Position numbers and translations under genes: made by a program. The notes under the pieces are model-generated. The model was given only the letters and a program-made list of their open reading frames with translations. It ran no database searches and was not told the DNA's origin. DNA of 64,000 nt, from positions 51,797,455 through 51,861,454 of the forward strand of contig OZ038517.1 in the NCBI GenBank assembly GCA_964036315.1, given 5' to 3'. Positions 1 through 10,940 of this stretch are shown in pieces (position 1 is the stretch's first letter; each line of letters starts with the position of its first letter). Source of the stretch: Acanthosepion esculentum. Taxonomy: Eukaryota > Mollusca > Cephalopoda > Sepiida > Sepiidae.

Positions 1-2390
1 TAATGCAGCCTAAAATCATGCGATTAAATATATTGCAGCCTAATAAAATACAGGCTAAAATAATGCTATTAAATATAATGCAGCCTAAAAAAATACAGCC
101 TAAAATAATGCTATTAAATATAATGCAGCCTAATAAAATACAGCCTAATATAATGGTATTAAATATTATGCAGACTAATAAAATACACACTAAAATAATG
201 CTATTAAATATAATGCAGACTAATAAAATACAGCCTAAAATAATGCTATTAAATATAATGCAGCCTAATAAAATACAGCCTAAAATAATGCTATTAAATA
301 TAATGCAGACTAATAAAATACAGCCTAAAATAATGCTATTAAATATAATGCAGCCTAATAAAATACAGCCTAAAATAATGCTATTAAATATAATGCAGAC
401 TAATAAAATACAGCCTAAAATAATGCTATTAAATATAATGCAGCCTAATAAAATACAGCCTAATATAATGGTATTAAATATTATGCAGACTAATAAAATA
501 CACACTAAAATAATGCTATTAAATATAATGCAGCCTAATAAAATACAGCGTAAAAAAATGCTATTAAATATAATGCAGCCTAATAAAATACAGCGTAAAA
601 TAATGCTATTAAATATAATGCAGCCTAATAAAATACAGCCTAATATAATGGTATTAAATATTATGCAGACTAATAAAATACAGCCTAAAATAATGCTATT
701 AAATATAATGCAGACTAATAAAATACAGCCTAAAATAATGCTATTAAATATTATGCAGCCTAATAAAATACAGCCTAAAATAATGCTATTAAATATAATG
801 CAGACTAATAAAATACAGCCTAAAATAATGCTATTAAATATAATGCAGCCTAATAAAATACACACTAAAATAATGCTATTAAATATAATGCAGACTAATA
901 AAATACAGCCTAAAATAATGCTATTAAATATAATGCAGCCTAATAAAATACACACTAAAATAATGCTATTAAATATAATGCAGACTAATAAAATACAGCC
1001 TAAAATAAATGCTATTAAATATAATGCAGACTAATAAAATACAGCCTAAAATAATGCTATTAAATATAATGCAGACTAATAAAATACAGCATAAAATAAA
1101 GCTATTAAATATAATGCAGACTAATAAAATACAGCCTAAAATAATGCTATCAAATATAATGCAGCCTAATAAAATACACACTAAAATAATGCTATTAAAT
1201 ATAATGCAGACTAATAAAATACAGCCTAAAATAATGCTATTAAATATAATGCAGCCTAATAAAATACACACTAAAATAATGCTATTAAATATAATGCAGC
1301 CTAATAAAATACAGCCTAAAATAATGCTATTAAATATAATGCAGCCTAATAAAATACACACTAAAATAATGCTATTAAAAATAATGCTATTAAATATAAT
1401 GCAGACTAATAAAATACAGCGTAAAATAATGCTATTAAATATAATGCAGCCTAATAAAATACATCCTAAAATAATGTTATTAAATATAATGCAGACTAAT
1501 AAAATACAGCCTAAAATAATGCTATTAAATATAATGAAGCCTAATAAAATACAGCCTAAAATAATGCTATTAAATATGATGCAGCCTAATAAAATACAGC
1601 CTAAAATAATGCTCTTAAATATAATGCAGACTAATAAAATACAGCCTAAAATAATGCTATTAAATATAATGCAGACTAATAAAATACAGCCTAAAATAAT
1701 GCTATTAAATATAATGCAGACTAATAAAATACAGCCTAAAATACTGCTATTAAATATAATGCAGACTAATAAAATACACACTAAAATAATGCTATTAAAT
1801 ATAATGCAGCCTAATAAAATACAGCCTAAAATAATGCTATTAAATATAATGCAGACTAATAAAATACACACTAAAATAATGCTATTAAATATAATGCAGA
1901 CTAATAAAATACAGCATAAAATAATGCTATTAAATATAATGCAGCCTAATAAAATACACACTAAAATAATGCTATTAAATATAATGCAGACTAATAGAAT
2001 ACAGCCTAAAATAATGCTATTAAATATAATGCAGCCTAATAAAATACAGCGTAAAAAAATGCTATTAAATATAATGCCTGCCTAATAAAATACAGCGTAA
2101 AATAATGCTCTTAAATATAATGCAGACTAATAAAATACAGCGTAAAATAATGCTATTAAATATATTGCTACCTGATAAAATACAGCCTAAAATAATTCTA
2201 TGAAAAATAATGCAGACTAATAAAATACAGTCTAAAGTAATGCGATCAAATAAAATGTAGCCGAATAAAATACGGCCTAAAATATGACAAACAATTAAAT
2301 GATGGCTTAAAGTAATGAATCATATATAATGCAGCCTAAAATAATGCTATTCGATATAATGCAGCCTAATAAAATAAGACTACGAAATAA
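1..2390. repeat. 45-bp minisatellite, about 47 copies, decaying after 2140
   Basis: The unit is 45 bp and is itself three related 15-mers (TAATGCAGCCTAATA, AAATACAGCCTAAAA, TAATGCTATTAAATA). It continues off the left edge. Because 45 is a multiple of three, long ORFs stay open on the plus strand (3-1034, 1009-2085) and minus strand (969-1961). The plus-strand peptide repeat is KIMLLNIMQTNKIQP. A single-A insertion near 1012 shifts the frame, and a 15-bp partial duplication occurs at about 1380. The last 250 bp are degenerate. I read this as a satellite rather than a gene. Confidence 0.95.
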
Positions 2391-2399
2391 ATGGTGACT

Positions 2400-2715
2400 T
2401 ATGACAATGCATTCACAGAATAGCAAGACAACACGACTGAATATCAATATTAGAAGCCAGAATACATGCTTCTCACGAAAAGGAACAGTCCATCATACGA
2501 ATTACGAACTGGATACACTAATATCAAGTAAATTTTATTACTGACTAATTATATCTTGACCTTTTTAAGTCTAGTCTTAGCCATTATCTTTTCGGCATAG
2601 CTCCAAGAGCTTCGCTTCTTGCCCATTCTTATGCTTATACAGCACCACACAGTAATCCTCTACCTTGAGTGGCTCTTGGACCTTGTATTGAGTTAACATT
2701 AGTAAAAGAAAAAAT
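2400..2715. other. No recognisable feature
   Basis: AT-rich unique-looking sequence between the minisatellite and a LINE scrap. I see no ORF, repeat match or RNA gene. Confidence 0.5.
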
Positions 2716-2790
2716 ATACTAAAATTTAAATACCTAGGAATTGTTTTAACAGAGGACGGGAAAAGCGATTGTTTTTCTTACTTAAGTCAA
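2716..2790 (+). pseudogene. RTE-like reverse transcriptase remnant (LINE-R)
   Basis: The frame from 2722 reads KFKYLGIVLTEDGKSD. This matches the conserved 'F-x-YLGS-VLTEDG' block just after the RT catalytic core in RTE-like LINEs. Only this block survives, with no flanking coding sequence. A related block is seen at 12056-12230. Confidence 0.6.
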
Positions 2791-3097
2791 CTTTTATTTG
2801 TCGGCCTACAAACTTTAAACTAAAGAGGATGAAATACGAATAAAAAGTTCTTATCGACGAAAATATACACTTCTGCGTCCTCTATAACGTGGAGACGCCC
2901 CTTACATGGACAGCGCCTTAACCACTTCAGTCATCGATTCTTCGTTACGAGGCAAGACTCAGTTCTGTAATCCCTTATCTACTCCTTTCTGCCGGCCTTC
3001 TTTCCTTTTTGTTCTAATAGGCAAGTTATTTAAATTCTGAAGTGGTAGGTTTTTATTATTCTTTGACCATCTTCTATATTGTTGATTTTTTAATAAT

Positions 3098-3215
3098 AAT
3101 TCCCAGCTATGGGTTAAATAGTAAACCCGACTGAACTATCTAGGTTTATTTGGCAATCTGTTTTTGAATGTCAAAAGCAATGTGGGAATAGTAGTTCCAC
3201 CCAGTGAACTTCACC
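3098..3215 (+). repeat. SINE-A fragment
   Basis: Resembles the body of the SINE at 25596-25893 (shared 'CAGCTATGGGTTAAATAG' followed by a Pro/Thr-rich stretch ending GGCAATCTG). No tRNA-like head is visible here. Nothing else is recognisable from 2800 to 3270. Confidence 0.45.
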
Positions 3216-3274
3216 CCTTTACTACGGAAACACTATAACATTAAAAATGGCTTCAAAATGTTTCCGAAGATAGA

Positions 3275-4240
3275 ATGGGGGCCTTCTTTGCTTTATATGT
3301 GCATGAAGTAAAGGCCCTCACAAGCAAGATTGGGATCGCGACTGGAGATATTGAAATCAAGATTACGGTAAACCAAGAGAATTATAAAGCCCTACCAAAT
3401 ACATTAATGTGCAGGCAGAGGAAGATGTTGGTGGTGGTCGAAGGCAGGCGACCCTTTTGTTGGTTTTGTGACACTTTGGGCCACATGGCCAAGGAGTGCC
3501 CTGCTAAAAACAAAAAACAGTCGCCTAGTCCAACAGTAGCAGCATCTGCAGCTGCAACAACAACAACAGAAACTGCGGCAACAACAACAAAAGCAGCAAC
3601 AGTGACAAGAGTGGAGAAAACCTCAGAAGAGGGATCAACACCAAAGGCAGTGGAGGAACCCTGGAAGGTGGTAGTGAGGGGTAAGAAATCCCCTAATATC
3701 CGGGTCCCACAGGAGACTCCTCAACCCAAGAAGAACGCCGAGAAAGAGGTGCAACCTCCAAAGAAGGGACTGGAAAAATCCCCCAAATCTCCAAAGCAGC
3801 AGCAGCAGCAGCAGCAGAAGCAGCATCAAAAACAACAGCAGAAACCCCAACAGCCAGAAAAGCAGCAACAGCAGGAAAAAGAGATGGAGGTGGAACAAAT
3901 TCCTCCACCTCGGCAGACATCCCTCAAAAGAACAAGGGAGGAGAGTGATGATGAACAGTCACAAGGCCACTCTGACCGTGGTAGGGCGGAGAAAGTCATG
4001 GATAAAACCAGGGCAATCTCCGTCCCTGCTTCGTTCGAGGATGCCAAGGAACCCGTAAGAACAAGACGTCACTCTTCCTCTCCCACCCGCATTATTTCCC
4101 CTTCCCCCTTCACTCCTCCCATCAGCCCACTTTCCACCCACCCCCTCACGCATCCACTTCTTCCCCTCCTCATCCATCAAGGGAGAAGAAGAAAAAGAAG
4201 AAAAAGATGTTTTCAGGCCCGGAGCAGGTCTGCAAAGTAG
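3275..4240 (+). pseudogene. LINE-T ORF1, gag-like zinc-knuckle protein (N-terminal part)
   Basis: A 321-codon ORF. Residues 62-75 form a CCHC knuckle (C62-X2-C65-X4-H70-X4-C75) preceded by the basic RRPF block. This is the nucleic-acid-binding signature of ORF1/gag proteins in this kind of LINE. After it come an Ala/Thr-rich linker, a Lys/Pro-rich region and a Gln-rich tract around residues 170-205. Family knowledge: ORF1 coats LINE RNA and chaperones target-primed reverse transcription. The ORF runs out in a Pro/Ser-rich region after an apparent frameshift. The continuation is in another frame from 4207. Confidence 0.8.
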
Positions 4241-4680
4241 ACAGGGAGGAATATAAGAAGGGCCTTTCCAAGCAGAGAAAGGCCCTGTTAGGGACACTGT
4301 ATAAGATGGACCTTGTAGATGGGAAAAGCATAGAGGATCCCCGAAACTTCCCCGGGGCCGCAGGGGTTATAACTTGCATAAGGGAAACTGGGGGCCAACT
4401 TGAAGTATGGAACTACCTATACGTGGCAAGGGCTGCGTTCTCTAATATGAGAATTTTTGAGCTGGAGAACGAATATCTAAAAAAATTAAGACAGTTTTGC
4501 TCTGGGACGGTCCCGGTATTACTCCACCCCTCCTTATATAGAGCTATAAAACTAATTTATCCCACGGACATCGGCGGGATTGTCTCGGGCGGGCGAATGA
4601 CAACGGAATTGGGAACAGGAAGCCTGGGACAATCCGTCGGGGTCCTGTCAGCTGCAGATTTCCGCCCTGTATGTGCTTAG
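4207..4680 (+). pseudogene. LINE-T ORF1, C-terminal part after a frameshift
   Basis: This 157-codon frame overlaps the end of the preceding ORF and begins right after a poly-Lys run (codons before 4207 encode KKKKKK). Its content (FSGPEQVCKVDREEYKK) is in a different frame from the zinc-knuckle ORF. The simplest reading is one ORF1 broken by an indel in the repetitive CCACCC region at about 4080-4200. No known catalytic motif is visible. Assignment rests on its position between the knuckle ORF and the endonuclease. Confidence 0.6.
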
Positions 4681-4719
4681 GTTTTTTGCCATAATTTTTC
4701 TTTTTTGCAGGCCTAGCAA

Positions 4720-5619
4720 ATGTCTATTAAGATAGCCAGTCTGGGTGTGAAGGGCTTGAGAGATCGGAGCAAGGCTGCCCGCCTGCTTCGGGATCTCCTG
4801 TCCTTCAGCGTGGATGTCGCCGCGATCGAAGAGACCCACTTTGTTTGCACGTCCGATGCGTGTGTGCTGGAGAATGACTTTGTCATCTATTCAGCATATG
4901 GGGACCGGTGTGCCAGAGGAGTTTCTTTGTTAGTCAGACGTACTCTTGATGCGAAGGTGGACCTTGTGCATACAGTTGCCGAGGGCAGGTTAATCGTGGC
5001 CGATATTGCCGCGAAAAGTGGTTCGTTTCGGGTCGTTGCGGTTTATACGCCCAACGACCGGGAGGAGCGGTGTTCCTTTTTTCGGCGGTTGGGACCGTTC
5101 CTAGTCGATTCTTCGCGCCTAGTTCTAATGGGGGACTGGAATGCCATCCTGGACCCCAAGTTAGACAGGGGGCGGGGCGCTAGCGGGAGAAGGGGCGATC
5201 GTAGCCTGGTCGATCTGATTGGCGATTATGGTCTCGTCGATAGATACCGGGTCGATCATCCCAGGGAGAAGATGTGGATGTGGGCTCTTAGCTGGCCGTC
5301 TGACAAGGTAGTTAGCTACCTTGACAGAATGTTAGTTCGTAGAGCCGACATAGACTTGTTAGATTGTCCCACGTTCCACTGGGTAGGCTACACGGATCAC
5401 AACCTCGTTTGTGCCCGGGTGGCGTTAGAACATAGGCCTAGAATGGCTGGTTACTGGAAGTTCAATCTGTCTTTACTGGACAGGCGGGACTTCCAGGAGC
5501 AGCTAATTAGATTAGTGCAGCGGGAGCTAGTGGGGGCGGTTATCGGGAATAGATGGTGGGAAAACTTAAGGATAGAATTAGGTCTTTCACCACTGATTTC
5601 AGCAAACGGCTTGCTCTAG
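4720..5619 (+). pseudogene. LINE-T ORF2 apurinic-like (APE) endonuclease domain
   Basis: 299 codons starting MSIKIASL, the usual start of this ORF2. It has an exonuclease-endonuclease-phosphatase fold signature: catalytic Glu at E38 (EETHF), GDWN at 138-141 with D139/N141, YLDR at 200-203 and TDHN at 225-228. The first motif is normally 'LNV' with an Asn; here position 9 is Gly, a change likely to damage activity. Family role: nicks target DNA to prime reverse transcription. The frame ends in a short out-of-frame tail at about 5600, where reading continues in another frame toward the RT. Confidence 0.88.
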
Positions 5620-7540
5620 ATAGAGCTGATAAGGTGAAGACACTTAAGGCTAATTTTTCCCGGGCGGAGGCTGGGGGGATCCCCTAGAGATAGCCCTAGC
5701 TAGGGAGGCCCTGCAGCGTTCGAATAGCGAGCGCTACATGGGTCAGGTAATTAGGCATATGTTAAGTAAGATGTCTTCTGAAGCTGTGAACCTGGGCGCA
5801 GATTTGCGTCGGGATGAAGTCCGTCGAGGTGGTGATCGCTACATTCGTCAAGTCAAAACCCCGGAGGGGCGTACTCTGCGGTCGACTGGCGATATGTGCG
5901 AGGCGTTTCGGCGGCATTTCGAGAACCGCTTTACCAAGGAGCCTGGTCTCCGTGAGGAGGAGTTTCGCAGCTATTTGACTGACTTTCCTCATCTTGAGCC
6001 GACTGAAGCAGCTAGCTGCGAGGGAGAGATCACGGAGGGCGAAGTCTACGAGGCATTGAAGAAGGTCGGCAGAGGCAAGTCGCCCGGTCTGGATGGTTTG
6101 CCTTATGAATTGTACTTGAGGCTGTCGCACATCTTTGTTCCGATTTTGACAGCAGTGTTCAACAACTGGTTTTGGTCGGGGTCCATCCCCAACCGCATTT
6201 CCAAAGGTGTTGAAAAAGAGCAAGGGTGTTGGGGGGAAATTAGACGATTATAGGCCCATAACTCTGCTAAACACAGAGTTAAAGATTATGGCCAAGATCC
6301 TGCAGGAGCGTTTGCAGTCAGTTGCCGAGTCTCTGTTGGGACCCGAGCAGACTTGTTCTGTGAGGGGCCGAACAATTCAGAGAAACCTGCATTTGATCCG
6401 AACGATCCTAGAGGGCGTAAAAGACGACGATGAAGCCGCGCTGATCAATTTGGATCAGTCCAAGGCATTTGATAGGGTCGATCATCGCTACCTTGCAGGC
6501 CGCCGGATTCGAACCCGACTTCTGCCGCTGGATTAGCCTCCTGTATCGCTCCCCTAGGTACAGGTGAACGGAAAGTTGTCGGGCGCTTTTGTTCTGTCGA
6601 GGTCGGTTCGTCAAGGTTGTCCGCTGTCGCCTCTCCTTTATGCTTTGGCGTTGGAGCCTCTCCTGCGCCGGCTGAAGGATGAGACATGCAGTCCGGCCTT
6701 ACGCGGGATCGCCGTTCCTGGAGGGTCTCGAGCCAGGGTTTCCGCGTACGCCGATGACGTATCGGATTTCGTGTCGTCCCGTAGCGACATTGAGGCGGTA
6801 CAGAAGGTGCTTGATCGGTACGAGAAGGTGACAGGGTCCAAGATAAACCGCGACAAGTCGTCCGGCTTGCGGTTAAGTGCCTGGAAGGGGCGTGATCTTC
6901 CAGGCCGCTTCGGTTGGACGGACGGTCCTGTCCGCATTCTTGGAGTGGACCCGACCTCCAGCTGGAGAAAAATTGGTCTGAAGTACTAGCAAAGGTCGTT
7001 TCTGCCGGTAAGTCTTGGAATCGACGGAGGTTGTCCGTAAAGGGCAGGGCGGAGGTGTGTGTTACATACATTTTCCCCCTGATTCTTTATCGATTGTCAG
7101 TACTTCCTCTCTGTGATACCCACATGAAGGCGCTCGAGCAAGCGCTATCCTCCATTTTATGGAGGGGACGCGCGAACAGGGTCGACAGACGAGTCTGCAC
7201 TGAACGTCCGTGTCATGGGGTGCTGGGAATGTCACACTTGAAGAGTCACATCCGTGCCTCTCGGTTGGCTTTCCTACGCCGTGCATTGACTAGAGGAGAT
7301 CCGATTCTGGAGGGGATTGTTAGGGACGCGTTCCCTAGCCTTACCATCAGTCCCCCCATCTCGAGGGTTGAGCGCCGTCGTAAACCCCGGGATGAATCGC
7401 ATTTCCTCCGCGAGTGTCGGTTAGCCTTGAAGGCTATTCCGCGGTCCAGTGACCTTTCACGGCCTAGGAAGGTCTTCTATCGGGGATTAGTGGAGGTCGC
7501 GCGAAGGATTCCCTACGTGATACGCTCTGCTGTTCGGAGA
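5620..7540 (+). pseudogene. LINE-T ORF2 reverse transcriptase domain, multiply frameshifted
   Basis: RT blocks appear in order across four ORFs (5738-6253, 6207-6536, 6564-6989, 6914-7708). They are GKSPGLDGLPYELY near 6075-6115, then DYRPITLLNTELKI near 6246, then motif A 'LINLDQSKAFDRVDH' at 6441-6484. Next come SVRQGCPLSPLLYALALE near 6605 and the catalytic YADD at 6747-6758. Frames change near 5620-5735, 6200-6230, 6490, 6555 and 6960. Each catalytic motif is individually intact, but no continuous ORF joins them. Family role: copies LINE RNA at the nicked target. Confidence 0.88.
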
Positions 7541-7617
7541 AGGAGTACCGCTCCTACTGGTCTTGGGCGCCAGCGGCGGATTATCTCAGTAACCCTGAGT
7601 TTTCGCTTACCTGGCGA

Positions 7618-8109
7618 TTGGCTCGGAATCGGCTGCCTCTCAACGACAAGGCTTTCATATGGGGCTTGGCGTATTTGCCAGACTGTGAACGGTGTGGCCT
7701 TGGTTTAGAGGAAACGGCTTCGCACGCCTTCTACCATTGCCCGCGGGTCCGCCCCTTATGGGACCATGTCGGCGAGCTGACGGCTCGTCTCGCTCCCGAA
7801 GAACTCGTGTCCATTGATCGTGCATACGCGTGTGACAATGTGTCGCCCCCGTATTCCGGGGTGAAACGAATGGTGTTTCTGATGCTGCTAGCCACGGCCC
7901 GAATGGTGATATGGACGACGCGCATGGAGGAAGTCTTGCGAGGCAATCAGCTTTCTTATCAGGATCTGATCCGATTCTTTGAGCATCAGCTCAAGATGAA
8001 GATTAGAACTGATAGAAAACGATTGCATTCGACAGTCTTTAGCGAAAGGTGGGTAAAAGCGGCGAGTTTCGTTCGTTCGAACGGGGCTAGCCTTGATTTT
8101 CATTTCTAG
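7618..8109 (+). pseudogene. LINE-T ORF2 C-terminal zinc finger (zf-RVT type)
   Basis: A 163-codon ORF in a frame different from the preceding 6914-7708 ORF, so another frameshift lies near 7540-7610. It contains ARNRLPLNDKAFIW, then a Cys/His finger C23-X2-C26-X9-H36-X4-C41 (CERCGLGLEETASHAFYHC). This is the domain that follows the RT in Tx1-like and plant LINE-like ORF2. The stop at 8107-8109 looks like the natural ORF2 end because the 3' UTR follows. Confidence 0.82.
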
Positions 8110-8800
8110 GTCAACCAAAGTTACATCGGGGTGGTTTCCCGTGGAACCCTCCCCTTGGTTAGGTTAGATAAGCTTAAGTGTACCTAGTTAATGTGAGTAA
8201 ATGTGTTCCTAACCTGTTCCTGGTTATCTCTTATGTTATGATCCAGTCGAGATTCCCAACCTCCCCAGTTTGGTTTTGACCCCCCATTTTTTATCTCGAC
8301 TGGCTCAGCCTTTTATTTCCCCACGCCCGTGTTATTTTTTCTCCTTCCCACTCCCTTAGCGAGAGTGCTTCTTGATTTTGCCCTATCGGCAGAATACAGC
8401 GGCCTCTCTGTTTTGAGGGTTGGACCGGTCCTACTAACATAAATTATGTTTAGTTTAAATATTTGTAGAATTTTTTAGTTTGTTATTGGGTTCATCTCCC
8501 CCCCCCCTTTTCATCTTTTCATTATTAGAATTTTAATGTATTTTATCATCATCCAATTTTTATGGTGTGGGGCGCGTTTTCGTAAGTTCCCCCAGGTGTG
8601 GATGTGGTATTATGGTGGCTGAAGGTTTGAATGGCGGCGGACGAGTTCTTGTGGTGAATGGGTTAATTGTAATGTATGAATGGGTCGCGAATCTGATTAG
8701 CTAGGTATAGGATAGTAAGTTATGACCAGCCTTTAACCCTCCCCCTCTTTTTGGCCTTGTGCCACAATTTCTGTATTTTCAGAAATAAATCTTGTCAGCC
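8110..8800 (+). other. LINE-T 3' UTR and tail
   Basis: Non-coding, with C-runs near 8500. It ends GGCCTTGTGCCACA (8753-8766), then TTTCTGTATTTTCAGAAATAAAT. The last 330 bp align by eye to 26160-26455, including the T/C-rich stretch and tail. This marks it as the conserved 3' UTR recognised by the element's own RT. Confidence 0.8.
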
Positions 8801-9395
8801 ACCAAACTCCACACGTGACAGTTCACTGACTCACACACACCACATTGAAATCTCAACAAAAAACTTACATCAACCATTGTCCGCGTGTTAACTAACATTT
8901 ACAGTTGACTTGAAAAGTGAAACAATTTCACTACTAAAAAGTAATTGTATTTTTCACCAACTTAGCCGACACAGACAAAGGCAAGTAACTCTTGATAACA
9001 TTTATTCTTATTTGTAAATTACACACATACACACACTGATAAATGAACGAACACATATAATTTCTTTTTTCTTGCAGAAACCAAATCATTTTAAATTTCT
9101 TAACAATGAAAAGGTACCAACATTTCTTAGCAACATTCCTGCACAAACATTCCTTATGACATTGTCTTAATTATCACAACAACAAACATTGTAATTGTCG
9201 TTACATGAATATTTTATTGTTGATATAAAAATATTTCTTTAGTGTTAAATCTTTAACAACAGTATTTAGTGGTTTCTTGCCATGCAATTTGTTCTTAAAT
9301 TGTTTGTATAACCTATACGTTGTGGGATACGGACGCTATACGCACACATAACCTTCGTCTTACTTAATTTTGCCTTCTGATATATTTCACTCCGT
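8801..9395. other. No recognisable gene
   Basis: AT-rich sequence. The only ORF (8934-9146 minus, 70 codons) shows no family features. Confidence 0.5.
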
Positions 9396-9399
9396 GTAC

Positions 9400-9478
9400 A
9401 TCCCGCAACACCATCTCAAAGGGGTGTCTCATCTGAAATAAAATTTCAGTAACAGTTACACAGGATGACCAGTGTTGC
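9400..9478 (-). pseudogene. Fragment of mariner-associated 5' sequence
   Basis: Read on the minus strand it gives CTGGTCATCCTGTGTAACTG, then TGAAATTTTATTTCAGATGAGACACCCCTTTGAGATGG in short overlapping matches. The same block precedes mariner-like N-terminal remnants at 12410-12620 and 14860-15095, so it is a third, truncated copy. Confidence 0.5.
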
Positions 9479-9555
9479 TAAGAAGAAGAATTGCAACGAA
9501 AGTTTATTCTTCGAGATCATTCACACCAGAGAAAAAAAAAAGATGGACGAATATA

Positions 9556-10823
9556 CAGAGGTTGGACAAAATAATTGAAACACTTGTTAAATTCAAATAA
9601 AGTTTATTTAATATGGAGTTGGTCCTCCTTTAGCCTCACAGACAGCTTTAATACGTCTCGGAATGGAATCATACAGCTTCCTAACTTCATCCAGAGGAAT
9701 TTTCAGCCATTTTTCCATTAACACCTGCTCCAGCTCTTTACGACACGACGATGGAGGATAGCGGCTCCTAATTTGTCGCTCCAAAATGCACCACAAATGT
9801 TCAATAATATTGATATCTGGAGATTGGGGAGGCCACTCCATGTGTTCTAGCTCACTTTCATGCTCTTCATACCAATTCTTAATCATTCGAGCGGTATGTA
9901 TTGGAGCATTATCGTCTTGGAAGATGCAGTCACCATCAGGGAATAAAGTATTAGCCATTGGATGAACATGATCTCCCAAAATGTTCAGGTAATCTTTGCT
10001 GTTGATTCTACCATGCAGGGCAACTATTGGACCGAGACATTTCCATGATATGGCGGCCCACACTATCACTGATCCACCTCCATGCTTCACTGTTGGAAGA
10101 AGGCAGTCAGGGTTGTAAACTTCTTTGGGTTGCCTCCACACATAAACTTGCCCTGAAGTTGGGAAAAGAGAAAAACTGGACTCGTCTGAGAATATGACTT
10201 GCTTCCATTAGTCTGCAGACCAGGCATTGTGATCTCTGCACCACTTCAACCTCTTCTGAACGTTGCGAGTGGAGAGAAGAGGTTTCCTTATGGCGGCTCT
10301 TCCATGATATGCAGCCTTATGGAGCTCACGACGAACAGTTTTAGTAGAAACTGGACTATTCAGATGATTATTCAACTCAGCAGTCACTTTGTCCGCAGTA
10401 GCCTGATGATTTTTTGCCACATTGCGTTTCAATACATGTCGGTCCCTGTCAGTAAGTTTGCAAGTCCGGCCCGAATTGCTACGCTTGCTAGAGGTTTTGC
10501 CCTGTTTCTCGGATTTCGTCATAGTTCTTGATATGGTAGCTCTTGAAAAAACAAACATTTCAGCAACCTTAGGGATCGAGGTTCCTGCTATGCTAGTTCC
10601 AACAATTTTCCCTTTTTCGAACTCGGAGAGGTCACGCATTTAGCTTAAATTTTACTAAATTCTAAAAATAAATAAGACAAAGACAGTAAATTAGATAAAT
10701 AAACGTATTTACAATAGATATAACCTGCAATTACGAAGTTTTAGTTAAAGTTCTTAATATAATAGGTCTTTGAAATATAGGAGTGGAATTTGCACCTGTT
10801 CCAATTATTTTGTCCAACTCCTG
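9556..10823 (-). mobile_element. Tc1-like DNA transposon, near intact, DD36E spacing
   Basis: 1268 bp flanked by TA on both sides (9554-9555 and 10824-10825), as expected for Tc1/mariner insertion. The termini are inverted: left CAGAGGTTGGACAAAATAAT, right complement CAGGAGTTGGACAAAATAAT. They differ at only a few bases. The single transposase gene lies on the minus strand and fills the element. Its state (one in-frame stop, readable ends) suggests fairly recent insertion. A Helitron begins just 10 bp beyond its right end. Confidence 0.93.
9608..10639 (-). pseudogene. Tc1-like transposase with a single internal stop
   Basis: The frame spans 343 codons from MRDLSEFEKGK at 10639 to a stop at 9608, the usual Tc1 transposase length. 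Residues 1-60 form the first helix-turn-helix (VAEMFVFSRATISRTM). A basic SSKRSNSGRTCKLT linker and a second HTH (TADKVTAELNNHL) follow. The catalytic triad is D~152 (FSDESSF), D~243 (QDDNAP) and E~280 (NIIEHLW), with 36 residues between the last two. The signature GGGSVIVWAAIS is present. One in-frame TAA at 10208-10210 interrupts the gene eight codons before the first catalytic Asp. Family role: cut-and-paste transposition at TA sites. Spacing of 36 points to the DD36E (Incomer-like) group; that subgroup call is inference. Confidence 0.9.
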
Positions 10824-10833
10824 TATGTAACAA

Positions 10834-10851
10834 TCTCTATCTATAAAAGGC

Positions 10852-10940
<89 letters not shown>

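Larger units (their letters stand above)
3275..8800 (+). mobile_element. LINE-T: Tx1/L1-like non-LTR retrotransposon, defective
   Basis: The order is gag-like ORF1 with a CCHC knuckle, then APE-type endonuclease, reverse transcriptase, C-terminal zinc finger and a long 3' UTR ending in an AATAAAT-rich tail near 8790. ORF2 is spread over several frames, so at least five frameshifts separate otherwise recognisable domains. The 5' end is uncertain: the first ORF starts inside ORF1-like sequence and no 5' UTR is recognisable. The tail (GGCCTTGTGCCACA, then an imperfect stem and AATAAAT) reappears at 26160-26455, which fixes the 3' boundary. GC content is clearly higher than in the flanks. Confidence 0.9.

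Noticed and set aside
3635..4297. Minus-strand ORFs opposite LINE-T ORF1
   Set aside because: Antisense shadows of the Gln/Lys-rich coding region.
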